This document shows positions 7,860 to 15,450 of a DNA stretch of 64,000 bases, piece by piece; the stretch's first letter is position 1, and every line of letters begins with the position of its first letter. The DNA is from Hufsiella arboris (GTDB lineage: Bacteria > Bacteroidota > Bacteroidia > Sphingobacteriales > Sphingobacteriaceae). The notes under the pieces are model-generated. The model was not told the DNA's origin and did no database searches. It saw nothing but the letters and a program-made list of their open reading frames with translations. The stretch is from NCBI RefSeq assembly GCF_009834875.1, contig NZ_WVHT01000001.1, positions 1-64,000 of the forward strand. Reading direction: 5' to 3'. The translations under genes and the position numbers were made by a program.

Positions 7860-8270
7860 ATGAGATTCATTGCCATACTAGCGATTTTTTTCATGCTGAC
7901 GGGCTGCGGAAAACAGCAGGATAACATTCCGACTGTTGTTGTGAATTTTCACGCCCCGATAAATGATCCGCGGTTGTTACAGCTTGGCGCTATTGGCGGT
8001 GCGGTGCAAATTACTGGTTATGGTGTGGCGGGATTGATCATCTATCATAAACCCGATAATTCTTACGCTGCTTATGACGCCTGCAGCACCGTTAATCCTG
8101 AGAAAAGATGCACGGTAACAATTGATGATCCGAATTTAACGGCAACAGACCCCTGCAGCGGAGCTAAATTTTCTCTTTATGACGGTTCTCCGGTAAAAGC
8201 GCCTGCAAAAGTCTCTCTGAGACAATACGATGTTTATATTAGCGGTTACACGCTTAATGTGGTCAACTAA
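7860..8270 (+). CDS. Lipoprotein with degenerate Rieske-like domain
   Basis: The 136-residue protein has a lipoprotein signal (LTGC, Cys16). Residues about 70-125 follow the layout of a Rieske [2Fe-2S] fold: 'AYDACST', then 'DPCSGAKFSLYDGS', then 'KAPAKVSLRQY'. In Rieske proteins these positions read CxH and CPCHG; here both histidines and the first Cys of the second box are replaced (T77, S100, D97), so cluster binding is not expected. The fold assignment is from pattern memory and moderate in confidence. The ATG directly follows the pheS stop, and a TetR gene follows three bases later. Its role is unknown. Confidence 0.7.
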   Translation: MRFIAILAIFFMLTGCGKQQDNIPTVVVNFHAPINDPRLLQLGAIGGAVQITGYGVAGLIIYHKPDNSYAAYDACSTVNPEKRCTVTIDDPNLTATDPCSGAKFSLYDGSPVKAPAKVSLRQYDVYISGYTLNVVN

Positions 8271-8273
8271 TTT

Positions 8274-8855
8274 ATGGAAGCCGAGAAAATCAGAGAAAGT
8301 ATTAAACGGGCATCGCAGGACTTATTCAGAAAATACGGGTACCACAAAACCAGTGTTAACGAGATAGCAAAAAAAGCCAAACTTGCCAAAGCGACAATTT
8401 ACAAGTACTTCGATAGCAAGGAGCTTTTGCTTCATTCGATTTTAATGGACTATATACGTTCAAGCGTGCATGATCTGTTACATTCCGACCACGAAGAACA
8501 AAGCAGAGATATTTACCTAAGCAACCTGATTTTAAAGACCAGCCGGATTTCTTATACCATCTGCAATGAGTTTATCGGCTGGGATTTTATCCGTGAATCA
8601 ACTAATGCGCAGGAGTTTCTGAAAATATTATCTGATGACCTGGAAAAGCTTCTGATCGAATCGTTTAACGATATAGACGAGTTTAAAAATGATGAAGCAA
8701 TTTCTGAAGACGGCCTGAAATTTCTCATTAAATCCAGCAAAAGTATTGTGTTTTCGTTTGCGTTCACCGCTGTCAGCGACTCGGACGTTCGCAAAAACTT
8801 TGTATCCTTTCAAAAAGAAATCCTCCCTTACCTTGTAAAAGCGGCTTTACGGTAA
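8274..8855 (+). CDS. TetR/AcrR family transcriptional regulator
   Basis: This is a 193-residue one-component repressor-type regulator. Residues about 5-55 form the TetR helix-turn-helix: 'FRKYGYHKTSVNEIAKKA' followed by 'AKATIYKYFDSKELLL', a textbook pattern. The remaining helical region would bind a small ligand and dimerise. It is close behind the Rieske-like lipoprotein gene (3-base gap), so it may be cotranscribed with pheS. No efflux or enzyme gene is adjacent to suggest a target, and I could not identify an operator palindrome. Confidence 0.9.
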   Translation: MEAEKIRESIKRASQDLFRKYGYHKTSVNEIAKKAKLAKATIYKYFDSKELLLHSILMDYIRSSVHDLLHSDHEEQSRDIYLSNLILKTSRISYTICNEFIGWDFIRESTNAQEFLKILSDDLEKLLIESFNDIDEFKNDEAISEDGLKFLIKSSKSIVFSFAFTAVSDSDVRKNFVSFQKEILPYLVKAALR

Positions 8856-8871
8856 TTTAACATTGAACCGT

Positions 8872-8902
8872 TTTGGTTTTCGGTTTAAATAAGTTAATTT
8901 TA
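8872..8902 (+). promoter_or_regulatory. Candidate Bacteroidota promoter
   Basis: TTTG (8872-8875), a 19-base spacer and TAATTTTA (8895-8902) match TTTG-N19-TAnnTTTG except for the last base. It would start a transcript about 15-20 bases before a 35-codon reading frame at 8923 and could also feed rlmD. Confidence 0.4.
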
Positions 8903-8922
8903 AGCCTTAAACGTATTTACCC

Positions 8923-9030
8923 ATGAGTCGTGAAATATTCGAATTTTCGGTTTTGATTGACGAAAGGTTTGATCGTGTAAAAAAGCGGCAGCTCGGTTGG
9001 TTTGGTTTTGTATCGAATTTTTTCCACTGA
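8923..9030 (+). CDS. Possible 35-residue small protein
   Basis: A short frame reads MSREIFEFSV...FGFVSNFFH, with an acidic/basic first half (LIDERFDRVKKR) and an aromatic C-terminus. It is preceded at a suitable distance by a near-consensus promoter (8872-8902). No Shine-Dalgarno is obvious and no family is recognised. It may be a real small gene or merely leader RNA; the promoter is the main reason to list it. Confidence 0.25.
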   Translation: MSREIFEFSVLIDERFDRVKKRQLGWFGFVSNFFH

Positions 9031-9110
9031 TTTATACTCCTTTCGGTTTTCCTGAGATCAGCACGGCTGAATCCTGTTGGCTTTGCCCGGCCTGAATCAA
9101 AAAATAACGT

Positions 9111-9118
9111 TAATTTTG
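9111..9118 (+). promoter_or_regulatory. Candidate -7 box directly before rlmD
   Basis: TAATTTTG matches TAnnTTTG and ends 6 bases before the rlmD ATG at 9125, which would give a leaderless or nearly leaderless transcript. No well-placed -33 TTG is seen, so confidence is limited. Confidence 0.3.
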
Positions 9119-9124
9119 CCGCTA

Positions 9125-10543
9125 ATGAAAAAGATTCCGGCAGAGAAACGACTGATCGAAAACATTGAAATAATAGATATTGCTGAAGAAGGAAAAGGTG
9201 TCGGAAAAACAGACGAGCTGGTTGTTTTTATCGAGAAAGGCGTTCCGGGCGATATTGTTAATGCTGAAATTTACCGCAAGAAAAAAAACTTCGCCGAAGC
9301 CAAAATTCAGCAGGTTCTAAAATATTCGGAACTTCGTACCGAACCGTTTTGTCAGCACTTTGGCGTGTGTGGCGGCTGTAAATGGCAGCACATGACTTAT
9401 GAGGCCCAGCTACAATACAAGCAGAAGGCCGTAACAGATGCTTTGCAGCGCCTGGCGAAAATTGACACGAGCAACGCTGAACCAATTCTCCCATCCGATA
9501 AAACCCGTTTTTACCGGAACAAACTGGAATTTACCTTTTCCAATAAACGATGGCTGGTAACCGGCGAAGCTGATAATTCAGAAAATCTTTCGATGGACGC
9601 CTTGGGTTTCCATGTGCCGTTACGATTTGATAAAATACTTGATATCGAAACCTGCTATTTGCAGGCAGATCCGTCAAATACTATACGCAATTCTGTTAGA
9701 GAATATGCATTACAAAACAATCTGAGCTTTTACGATTTACGCGAACATAGTGGCGCCTTGCGTAACCTGATCATCCGTACTACATCAATCGGCGAGCTGA
9801 TGGTAATCGTTGTTTTTGCCTATACGGAACAGGAACAAATAGACCGAATGATGGAGTTCCTTAAGCTAAACTTTCCGGCAATCACTTCGTTGCTATACAT
9901 TGTCAATCAAAAGAAAAACGATACAATTTTTGACCAGGAGATTATTACATACTCTGGCCGCGACCACATTTTTGAAGAAATGCCGGCATCAGGCGGCAAT
10001 CTGAAATTTAAAATAGGGGCTAAATCCTTTTATCAGACAAATTCAGACCAGGCTTACGAGCTTTACAGGATAACAAAAGAATTTGCCGGTTTGAAAGGCG
10101 ATGAGTTAGTTTACGATTTATATACCGGCGCTGGAACCATCGCCAATTTTGTAGCCCGCGATGTAAAACAGGTAATTGGCGTGGAATACGTGCCCTCGGC
10201 GATTGAAGATGCGTGGATTAATTCACAAATCAACGATATAAAAAACACCACCTTTTATGCAGGCGACATGAAAGATGTGCTGACACCGGAGTTTATTCAA
10301 AGCCATGGCAAACCGGACGTAGTAATTACCGATCCTCCGCGCGCCGGCATGCACGCGGATGTTGTCAGCCGCTTGCTTGAAATGGAATCGCCGAAGATTG
10401 TTTATGTAAGCTGCAACGCTGCCACGCAAGCTCGTGATATCGCTCTGTTAAAGGAAAAATATGATGTGGCAAGGATACGGCCGGTTGACATGTTTCCGCA
10501 TACACAGCACGTGGAAAATGTGGCATTGCTGGTTTTAAAATAA
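9125..10543 (+). CDS. rlmD: 23S rRNA (uracil-5-)-methyltransferase, RlmD/RumA family
   Basis: This SAM-dependent enzyme makes 5-methyluridine in 23S rRNA. The 472 residues show an N-terminal TRAM-like domain (about 1-65), an iron-sulfur cysteine set (C..VCGGCKWQH, about residues 76-90), the SAM-binding loop YDLYTGAGTIANF, the TDPPRAGMH motif and the catalytic-cysteine motif YVSCNAATQARD. The ATG at 9125 is preferred over an in-frame TTG at 9077, whose extra 16 residues are not typical and overlap the promoter box. Which uridine is modified (747 or 1939 type) cannot be told from sequence. A 324-bp intergenic region follows. Confidence 0.9.
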   Translation: MKKIPAEKRLIENIEIIDIAEEGKGVGKTDELVVFIEKGVPGDIVNAEIYRKKKNFAEAKIQQVLKYSELRTEPFCQHFGVCGGCKWQHMTYEAQLQYKQKAVTDALQRLAKIDTSNAEPILPSDKTRFYRNKLEFTFSNKRWLVTGEADNSENLSMDALGFHVPLRFDKILDIETCYLQADPSNTIRNSVREYALQNNLSFYDLREHSGALRNLIIRTTSIGELMVIVVFAYTEQEQIDRMMEFLKLNFPAITSLLYIVNQKKNDTIFDQEIITYSGRDHIFEEMPASGGNLKFKIGAKSFYQTNSDQAYELYRITKEFAGLKGDELVYDLYTGAGTIANFVARDVKQVIGVEYVPSAIEDAWINSQINDIKNTTFYAGDMKDVLTPEFIQSHGKPDVVITDPPRAGMHADVVSRLLEMESPKIVYVSCNAATQARDIALLKEKYDVARIRPVDMFPHTQHVENVALLVLK

Positions 10544-10654
10544 TCGCTGAAAGATATCAGTTTATATCGGAGACATTTCCATCGCAACTGAAAAGATGGT
10601 CTTTTACTTTTATGTCTGCAGTGACATTGCGGTAAGTAATTAGTGCATTGTCTG

Positions 10655-10740
10655 TTCGGTCTAAACCGGATTGAAATGGATACCGGCCAGTGTTTAAAGC
10701 CCGAAGGCGTATGAATGAAAAGCCGGACTAAAGCTGATAG
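10655..10740 (+). repeat. Candidate structured or repetitive intergenic element
   Basis: The gap 10544-10867 holds no convincing gene. Inside it is a GC-richer patch with nested complementarity: CCGGC (10683-10687) pairs with GCCGG (10722-10726), enclosing a GCC-CGAA-GGC hairpin at 10699-10708, and a CCGG...CCGG palindrome at 10667-10686. The wording resembles intergenic repeats I associate with Bacteroidota genomes; this is recollection, not proof. The flanks are plain A+T-rich DNA. Confidence 0.3.
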
Positions 10741-10843
10741 TAGAAGTTGCTTTCATTTCAAAAACGTATATAAAACACAGTCGAATACGGAAGCGTTTTT
10801 TACAACTATTGTTCCTGCTTCAATATCAATTAAAGAACTAGTG

Positions 10844-10851
10844 TATGTTTG
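10844..10851 (+). promoter_or_regulatory. Candidate -7 box for the 10868 gene
   Basis: TATGTTTG matches TAnnTTTG and lies 16 bases before the ATG of the downstream gene. There is no good -33 element at the expected spacing. Confidence 0.3.
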
Positions 10852-10867
10852 AATTATTGCTTTATTT

Positions 10868-11263
10868 ATGGATTTACAGGATTTATTAAACGAACAAAGC
10901 GAAGAGAATCAGCCGAAAAAAGAGACTCCATTAAAAAGCCTGGAAGCTGATTTGAAATTTTATAACGACTCGATTAAAGAGGTTGCAGTTGAAATTATGG
11001 TTGAAGGTATTTCGGCCTATCCAATATTTGTCGCACACCAACACGAGGTTAAACTCGGGGAACCAATTCTAGATAAAGATGAACTTAACACCAACTGGTC
11101 AATCCATGCATCCACTCTCGAAGAGTTTGTTGAAAAAGGTATTATCCAGGAAAGCAGGAAAGAAAAGTTTATCAAGCAGTTTAAGAATGCTCATTATTTC
11201 ATGTGCTTGTTTGTAATCGTGCCTGAGGGGGCAAACTTTGTTTTCTTTCCCTACAAAAGCTAA
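10868..11263 (+). CDS. Conserved hypothetical protein
   Basis: The 131-residue protein is predicted to be soluble and acidic, with no signal peptide. The first 25 residues are polar and probably disordered (NEQSEENQPKKE). The rest looks like a compact alpha/beta domain ending in strongly hydrophobic strands (YFMCLFVIVPEGANFVFFPY). It resembles short conserved proteins of unknown function in Sphingobacteriales, but I cannot name a domain. It lies upstream of the phosphoribosyltransferase gene, which has its own promoter, so cotranscription is not required. Confidence 0.75.
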   Translation: MDLQDLLNEQSEENQPKKETPLKSLEADLKFYNDSIKEVAVEIMVEGISAYPIFVAHQHEVKLGEPILDKDELNTNWSIHASTLEEFVEKGIIQESRKEKFIKQFKNAHYFMCLFVIVPEGANFVFFPYKS

Positions 11264-11267
11264 AAGA

Positions 11268-11298
11268 TTTGCTGTTTCACATTTAGCTTATAGATTTG
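11268..11298 (+). promoter_or_regulatory. Promoter of the phosphoribosyltransferase gene
   Basis: TTTG (11268-11271), exactly 19 bases, then TAGATTTG (11291-11298) fits the Bacteroidota primary sigma consensus fully. The gene's ATG is 18 bases further on. Confidence 0.6.
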
Positions 11299-11316
11299 TA
11301 TTAAACGTTTTTCATC

Positions 11317-11826
11317 ATGTCGGATACACAGGTTCCTATTCTTAATAACAAGCAGATTCAGCAAAAAATCGACCGGATGGCGTATCAGATCTGGGAAGAC
11401 AATCTGGGTGAAAAAGAAATTGTGATTGCCGGTATTGCCGAATGTGGTTATGTACTGGCCAAGCGGGTTAAACAGGTACTCGCCAACATATCGGGCATAA
11501 AGGTGGATTTGATGAAAATCACCCTCGATAAAAGCAGCACACATCTAAAAGCAGATACAGACTTTCCAGTGCCTGATTGCAGTAACAAGGTGGTAATTTT
11601 AGTAGATGATGTGCTGAACAGCGGGCGTACACTAGCTTATGGCCTTGGCGTTTTCCTGAATGTTCCTCTTAAAAAGCTTCGTACACTTGTTTTAGTAGAT
11701 CGCAGTCACCGCATTTTCCCGGTTACCACAGATTTTACAGGCATTGAACTTGCAACTGTGTTAAAAGAACATGTAGACGTTTCCCTGGGCGAAGAGAGCG
11801 GTTCCGACTCGGTATATCTACGATGA
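11317..11826 (+). CDS. Phosphoribosyltransferase (PyrR-like)
   Basis: The 169-residue type I PRTase carries the PRPP-binding loop VVILVDDVLNSGRTLAYG (about residues 90-107), which defines the family. The early segment IAGIAECGYVLAKRV fits the PRTase flexible-loop region. PyrR-type proteins act as uracil phosphoribosyltransferases or pyrimidine attenuators, but no pyr operon is adjacent, so the substrate base is open. It is convergent with aroK and their 3' ends overlap by 9 bases. A consensus promoter lies immediately upstream. Confidence 0.85.
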   Translation: MSDTQVPILNNKQIQQKIDRMAYQIWEDNLGEKEIVIAGIAECGYVLAKRVKQVLANISGIKVDLMKITLDKSSTHLKADTDFPVPDCSNKVVILVDDVLNSGRTLAYGLGVFLNVPLKKLRTLVLVDRSHRIFPVTTDFTGIELATVLKEHVDVSLGEESGSDSVYLR

Positions 11827-12348
11827 TTTTTTGTTCGCCTGCAGTATTCCGACCAGCTTTTCTGCTGTAATATCTATTCCGCGAATAATCAGGTTAGCCT
11901 TGTTATAAAAAGATTCCCGCTCTTTTAATTTGTCGGCAATAAAAGCGATGAGATCCGTTCCTCTTTTTCCCTGCAAAGCCGGGCGGCCGTGAATCTGGTC
12001 ATTGTCTAAACGTACGGCTAAGGCCGCGGGCGGCATAAAAATATAGATCGTAGTGCCGTTAGAATTCATCCAGTTCATATTATCGAAGTAGCAGGGCAAG
12101 CCTCCGCCCGTCGAAATAACTGCGTTATCAGGCAACTCTGTTGTAGTTAAAACCTCACGCTCGAGTTGTCGAAAAGCATCTTCCCCATTCGCTAAAAAAA
12201 ACTGCGGAATAGTCATCCCCACTTTCTTTTCGAGGATATGATCTAAATCAAAAAAATCACAACCCAGCCTCGACGCCAGCTTTTTGCCAAGCGTCGTTTT
12301 GCCACAACCCATAAAGCCAATCAGGAATAATTTACCGAAAGAGTCCAT
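11818..12348 (-). CDS. aroK: Shikimate kinase
   Basis: It phosphorylates shikimate at the 3-hydroxyl in aromatic amino acid synthesis. The 176-residue protein shows the P-loop GFMGCGKTTLGKKLA (residues 11-25), the shikimate-binding DLDHILEKK (Asp pair, about 33-41), and STGGGLPC with the substrate-contacting GGG. The lid Arg is in the HGRPALQG region. Length is typical. Its ATG overlaps the stop of the DinB gene upstream (TAATG), indicating an operon. Confidence 0.95.
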   Translation of the reverse strand: MDSFGKLFLIGFMGCGKTTLGKKLASRLGCDFFDLDHILEKKVGMTIPQFFLANGEDAFRQLEREVLTTTELPDNAVISTGGGLPCYFDNMNWMNSNGTTIYIFMPPAALAVRLDNDQIHGRPALQGKRGTDLIAFIADKLKERESFYNKANLIIRGIDITAEKLVGILQANKKSS

Positions 12349-12809
12349 TAAATTGTTCCCTCCCGTTTCATTAACACGAAATCGGTAGCAGGCGGCTGCA
12401 AACCTGCCAGCTTTAACTCCATGGCAACCTGCCCTCTGTGATAAGTAGAATGATTCACTACGTGCAATAAAATATCGCCGACCCTATTCGTAAATTTTTC
12501 GCCTATGGAAGTGGCATAAAAGATATTGGCCGACAAGCCGAAATCTTCGAGGATCTGCTTAAGCCGGTTTGTATTTTCGTTATGATAATTTTGAAAAAAC
12601 TCAACCGGGTGAACGTAAAATCGGTCGTACAAAGGCAACTGGTTAAAAATACGGCTGCTCCAAATATGCTGGGCGTTGAGTATATGGCTGAAAAGATACT
12701 GCGCTTTTTCCAATTGGACATTTGCAGTGCTGAATGTGTCAATAAATAACTGGTCTGCAACTGATGTGTATTGCAGCAAATTGGCAAGCATTGACTTTGA
12801 TATGTCCAT
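12348..12809 (-). CDS. DinB family protein
   Basis: The 153-residue protein has the four-helix DinB/YfiT-like pattern. Candidate metal ligands are His in LNAQHIWSSR (about residue 48) and the C-terminal pair in HVVNHSTYHRGQV (about 116-128), the diagnostic part of the family. Members include thiol-dependent transferases and many proteins of unknown function, so substrate is not assigned. It lies between the BT_3928 gene (7-bp gap) and aroK (overlapping), in one minus-strand operon. Confidence 0.88.
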   Translation of the reverse strand: MDISKSMLANLLQYTSVADQLFIDTFSTANVQLEKAQYLFSHILNAQHIWSSRIFNQLPLYDRFYVHPVEFFQNYHNENTNRLKQILEDFGLSANIFYATSIGEKFTNRVGDILLHVVNHSTYHRGQVAMELKLAGLQPPATDFVLMKREGTI

Positions 12810-12816
12810 GGCTCTT

Positions 12817-13971
12817 TTACTTTTCCCGGAAATATTTTGATTCCAAATCGTTATAAGATGGTAACGAATGATAGTGCCATTTGTTAATCACAACACCGTT
12901 TTTCATTAGCATCAGGCCGGGGTTGGCACGTACCATCGACTTCAGCGGAACGCCATCTGCGTAGAAAATTTCGGTAACCAGCTTATTCTCTTTTGCGAAA
13001 GCGTCCGCACTTTGTGCGGAATTTGAAGTGAGCAGCACTGTGCGAATATTGTAACCATCCACCGCGTTAATTGCAAGGGCATTCATTTTTCTTACAGCTT
13101 CCGCATCTGTATGATTCAAGTCGTATGCTACGATAACTAAATTATAATAGGGGTTTTCGAGCAGCTCATGCGTATAATCTGTCCCTTGGGAATCCGTAAT
13201 TTTCAAATCCCTGATCTTTGGTTCAAAGCCTTTCTTCAGAAGCACAGTTTCGGGCTGCCCAACGATCTCCCAGTTGTCATCCTTCCATATTTCTGTTTTA
13301 AGATATTCCTTATCGGTCATCTTTTTAGTTTCACTGGTCTTCTTGTTTTTCAGCGTATAGGTGGTCTGGAATTCATCCGGTGCTGCGTCTTTTGGAATTT
13401 CCATTTCTTTTAAAAGATTCGCATTGACCTTATAAGGCAGGAAATCCATAACCGGCAGGTAATTGTATGTATAAATTCCAACACCAAATGAAACGAAAAC
13501 AATTACCAGCAGTGCCAGCTGTTCTGCCTTTTTGGAATGAATCAAAGGCTTGATTAAACCCCGGTAGATGAAAATTATAACAATAAGCACCAGCAGGATC
13601 AAATCCTTACTGAACGATTGCCAGGGCGTCAATGGAATTGCATCGCCAAAGCAGCCGCAGGTACGCACAACATCGAAGGCGGCAGAATAGAAAGTAAGGA
13701 ACGTAAAGAAAACAATAAGCAACAAAAGCCCCCATGCAACCTTTTTAGGTTTGATACCAAGCAACAAAGCGGCACCCAAAATCATTTCGAGGGCGCATAG
13801 AAAAATAGCGATTCCTGTTGCGGCATCATTAAGGAAGGTTATATGAAAAACTTCAAAGTATTCCTGGAGTTTATATCCAAAGCCCAGGGGATCGTTCGCT
13901 TTAATTAATCCCGAAAAAATAAATAAGAACCCAACCAGCAACCGGCTTATCGTCAATACAGTCTTTTTCAT
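12817..13971 (-). CDS. BT_3928 family membrane protein (DoxX/MauE-like with thioredoxin-like tail)
   Basis: The 384-residue protein has an N-terminal DoxX/MauE-like membrane domain of four or five helices (about residues 5-150) with the signature RTCGCFGD. A periplasmic C-terminal region (about 240-384) has thioredoxin-like strand order ('YNLVIVAYDL', 'PGLMLMKNGVVINKW') but lacks a CxxC. The combination is the Bacteroidota BT_3928 family, presumed to act in redox or quinone-linked processes. The ATG at 13971 is preferred over the one at 13986 because it falls just after the upstream stop (TAG-A-ATG) and starts the membrane helix with MKKTV. Confidence 0.85.
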   Translation of the reverse strand: MKKTVLTISRLLVGFLFIFSGLIKANDPLGFGYKLQEYFEVFHITFLNDAATGIAIFLCALEMILGAALLLGIKPKKVAWGLLLLIVFFTFLTFYSAAFDVVRTCGCFGDAIPLTPWQSFSKDLILLVLIVIIFIYRGLIKPLIHSKKAEQLALLVIVFVSFGVGIYTYNYLPVMDFLPYKVNANLLKEMEIPKDAAPDEFQTTYTLKNKKTSETKKMTDKEYLKTEIWKDDNWEIVGQPETVLLKKGFEPKIRDLKITDSQGTDYTHELLENPYYNLVIVAYDLNHTDAEAVRKMNALAINAVDGYNIRTVLLTSNSAQSADAFAKENKLVTEIFYADGVPLKSMVRANPGLMLMKNGVVINKWHYHSLPSYNDLESKYFREK

Positions 13972-13972
13972 T

Positions 13973-14515
13973 CTATTGAACTCCAAGTTTAATTAATGCA
14001 AAAACTGAATAGTTAAGCATATCCTGGTAATTTGCTTTTACGCCTTCAGAAGCTTCTGTTTGTCCCTCGTTATCTTCGATTTGCTTAACGCGCAGCAGTT
14101 TCATCAATATCAGATCGGTTAACGAACTAATGCGCATATCGCGCCATGCTTCACCATAGTCGTGATTTTTAGCGAACATTAACTCTTTAGTTTCCATTGC
14201 CTTTTGGTCAAATAAAACTTCGACCCGCTCGGGAGAAAGTTCCTTACTGTCATCGTCGGTCAGATCGAGTTGCATCATGGCAATCAGGCAGTAGTTAACT
14301 ATTCCAATATATTCAGAAGTAATGCCTTCCCCCACCTTCGAAATTTTCTTTTCTTCGAGTGTACGTATGCGCTGCGCTTTAATAAAAATTTGATCGGTGA
14401 TTGAGCTTAAACGAAGTATGCGCCACGCTGTCCCATAATCCCGCGTCTTCTTTAGAAAAAGTTCACGACACACTTTAATTACTGATTCGTATTCTGATGA
14501 AGTTTTTGCTGACAA
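13973..14515 (-). CDS. DUF1599 protein with two tandem domains
   Basis: The 180-residue helical protein contains two copies of one motif: 'KKTRDYGTAWRILRLSSITD' at about residues 22-41 and 'KNHDYGEAWRDMRISSLTDL' at about 116-135, each followed by Arg/Glu-rich helices. This is the DUF1599 (nucleotide modification-associated domain) pattern, present here in duplicate. The biochemical role is unknown. It starts the operon DUF1599-BT_3928-DinB-aroK and diverges from folP with only about 50 bp between the starts, so the divergent promoters overlap. Confidence 0.85.
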   Translation of the reverse strand: MSAKTSSEYESVIKVCRELFLKKTRDYGTAWRILRLSSITDQIFIKAQRIRTLEEKKISKVGEGITSEYIGIVNYCLIAMMQLDLTDDDSKELSPERVEVLFDQKAMETKELMFAKNHDYGEAWRDMRISSLTDLILMKLLRVKQIEDNEGQTEASEGVKANYQDMLNYSVFALIKLGVQ

Positions 14516-14532
14516 ACCTTGATTTTATTTGG

Positions 14533-14559
14533 TTGAACAATGAAATAGTTGGTATTTTG
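14533..14559 (+). promoter_or_regulatory. Candidate folP promoter
   Basis: TTG (14533-14535), 17 bases, then TATTTTG (14553-14559) approximates the Bacteroidota consensus with one base missing in the -7 box. The folP ATG is at 14568, leaving a very short leader. Confidence 0.35.
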
Positions 14560-14567
14560 TTGTTTTT

Positions 14568-15428
14568 ATGAGCGATAAAAATACATTTTTTAAGCAAAAG
14601 TCGACCCTTAATATTAACGGAAAACTGCTTGACCTTACTGTTCCGAAGGTTATGGGCATTCTGAATATAACGCCCGATTCGTTTTACGACGGCGGTGTTC
14701 ATAACAACATCGATCAGGCTTTGCGTCATACTGAAAAGCACCTGTCGGAGGGAGCGGCGATAATTGATATCGGAGCCTATTCATCGCGCCCATCCGCCGC
14801 CGACATATCTGTGAAAGATGAAATTGACAGGTTGCGGCCAGTGCTCCAAGCGATCGCAAAACGCTTTCCTGAGGCCATACTTTCAATTGATACTTTCAGA
14901 TCGGAGGTTGCAACAGCCGCCGTAAACGAGGGCGCTCATATTATCAATGATATTTCAGGCGGCTCGCTCGACGAGAGAATGTTTGAAACCATTGCTGAGT
15001 TAAAGGTTCCTTATATTCTCATGCATATGCGCGGTACTCCAAAAACCATGCAAAAACTTACAAGCTACAACAACATGGTGCAGGAAATCCTTGAATATTT
15101 TATTTCCAGAATCTCCGACTTACGATCGCTGGGCGTAAAAGACATCATTATAGATCCCGGTTACGGCTTTGCCAAAACCACCGAACAGAATTACGAATTG
15201 CTCTCACGATCTGATCAATTCAAAATATTGGAATTACCCGTACTGACGGCAGTTTCACGAAAATCGATGATCTACAAACCTCTTGAAATTAGCGCTGATG
15301 AGGCACTGAATGGCACTACGGCGCTTCACACGATCGCCCTTTTAAAGGGTTCATCTATTTTACGTGCACACGATGTAAAGCAAGCTGTAGAAGCAATTAA
15401 GATTGTGAGTATGTTGCCTTCTTATTAA
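14568..15428 (+). CDS. folP: Dihydropteroate synthase
   Basis: It condenses p-aminobenzoate with dihydropterin pyrophosphate in folate synthesis and is the sulfonamide target. The 286 residues show both DHPS signatures: VMGILNITPDSFYDGG near residue 27 and the DIGAYSSRPSA region near 66, followed by IINDISGG, DPGYGFAKT and the terminal RAHDVKQ. The protein is a cytoplasmic TIM barrel. It is followed immediately by cdaA, a pairing often seen in Bacteroidota. Confidence 0.97.
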   Translation: MSDKNTFFKQKSTLNINGKLLDLTVPKVMGILNITPDSFYDGGVHNNIDQALRHTEKHLSEGAAIIDIGAYSSRPSAADISVKDEIDRLRPVLQAIAKRFPEAILSIDTFRSEVATAAVNEGAHIINDISGGSLDERMFETIAELKVPYILMHMRGTPKTMQKLTSYNNMVQEILEYFISRISDLRSLGVKDIIIDPGYGFAKTTEQNYELLSRSDQFKILELPVLTAVSRKSMIYKPLEISADEALNGTTALHTIALLKGSSILRAHDVKQAVEAIKIVSMLPSY

Positions 15429-15450
15429 CTTGTCGTCAAAACCATGTTAC

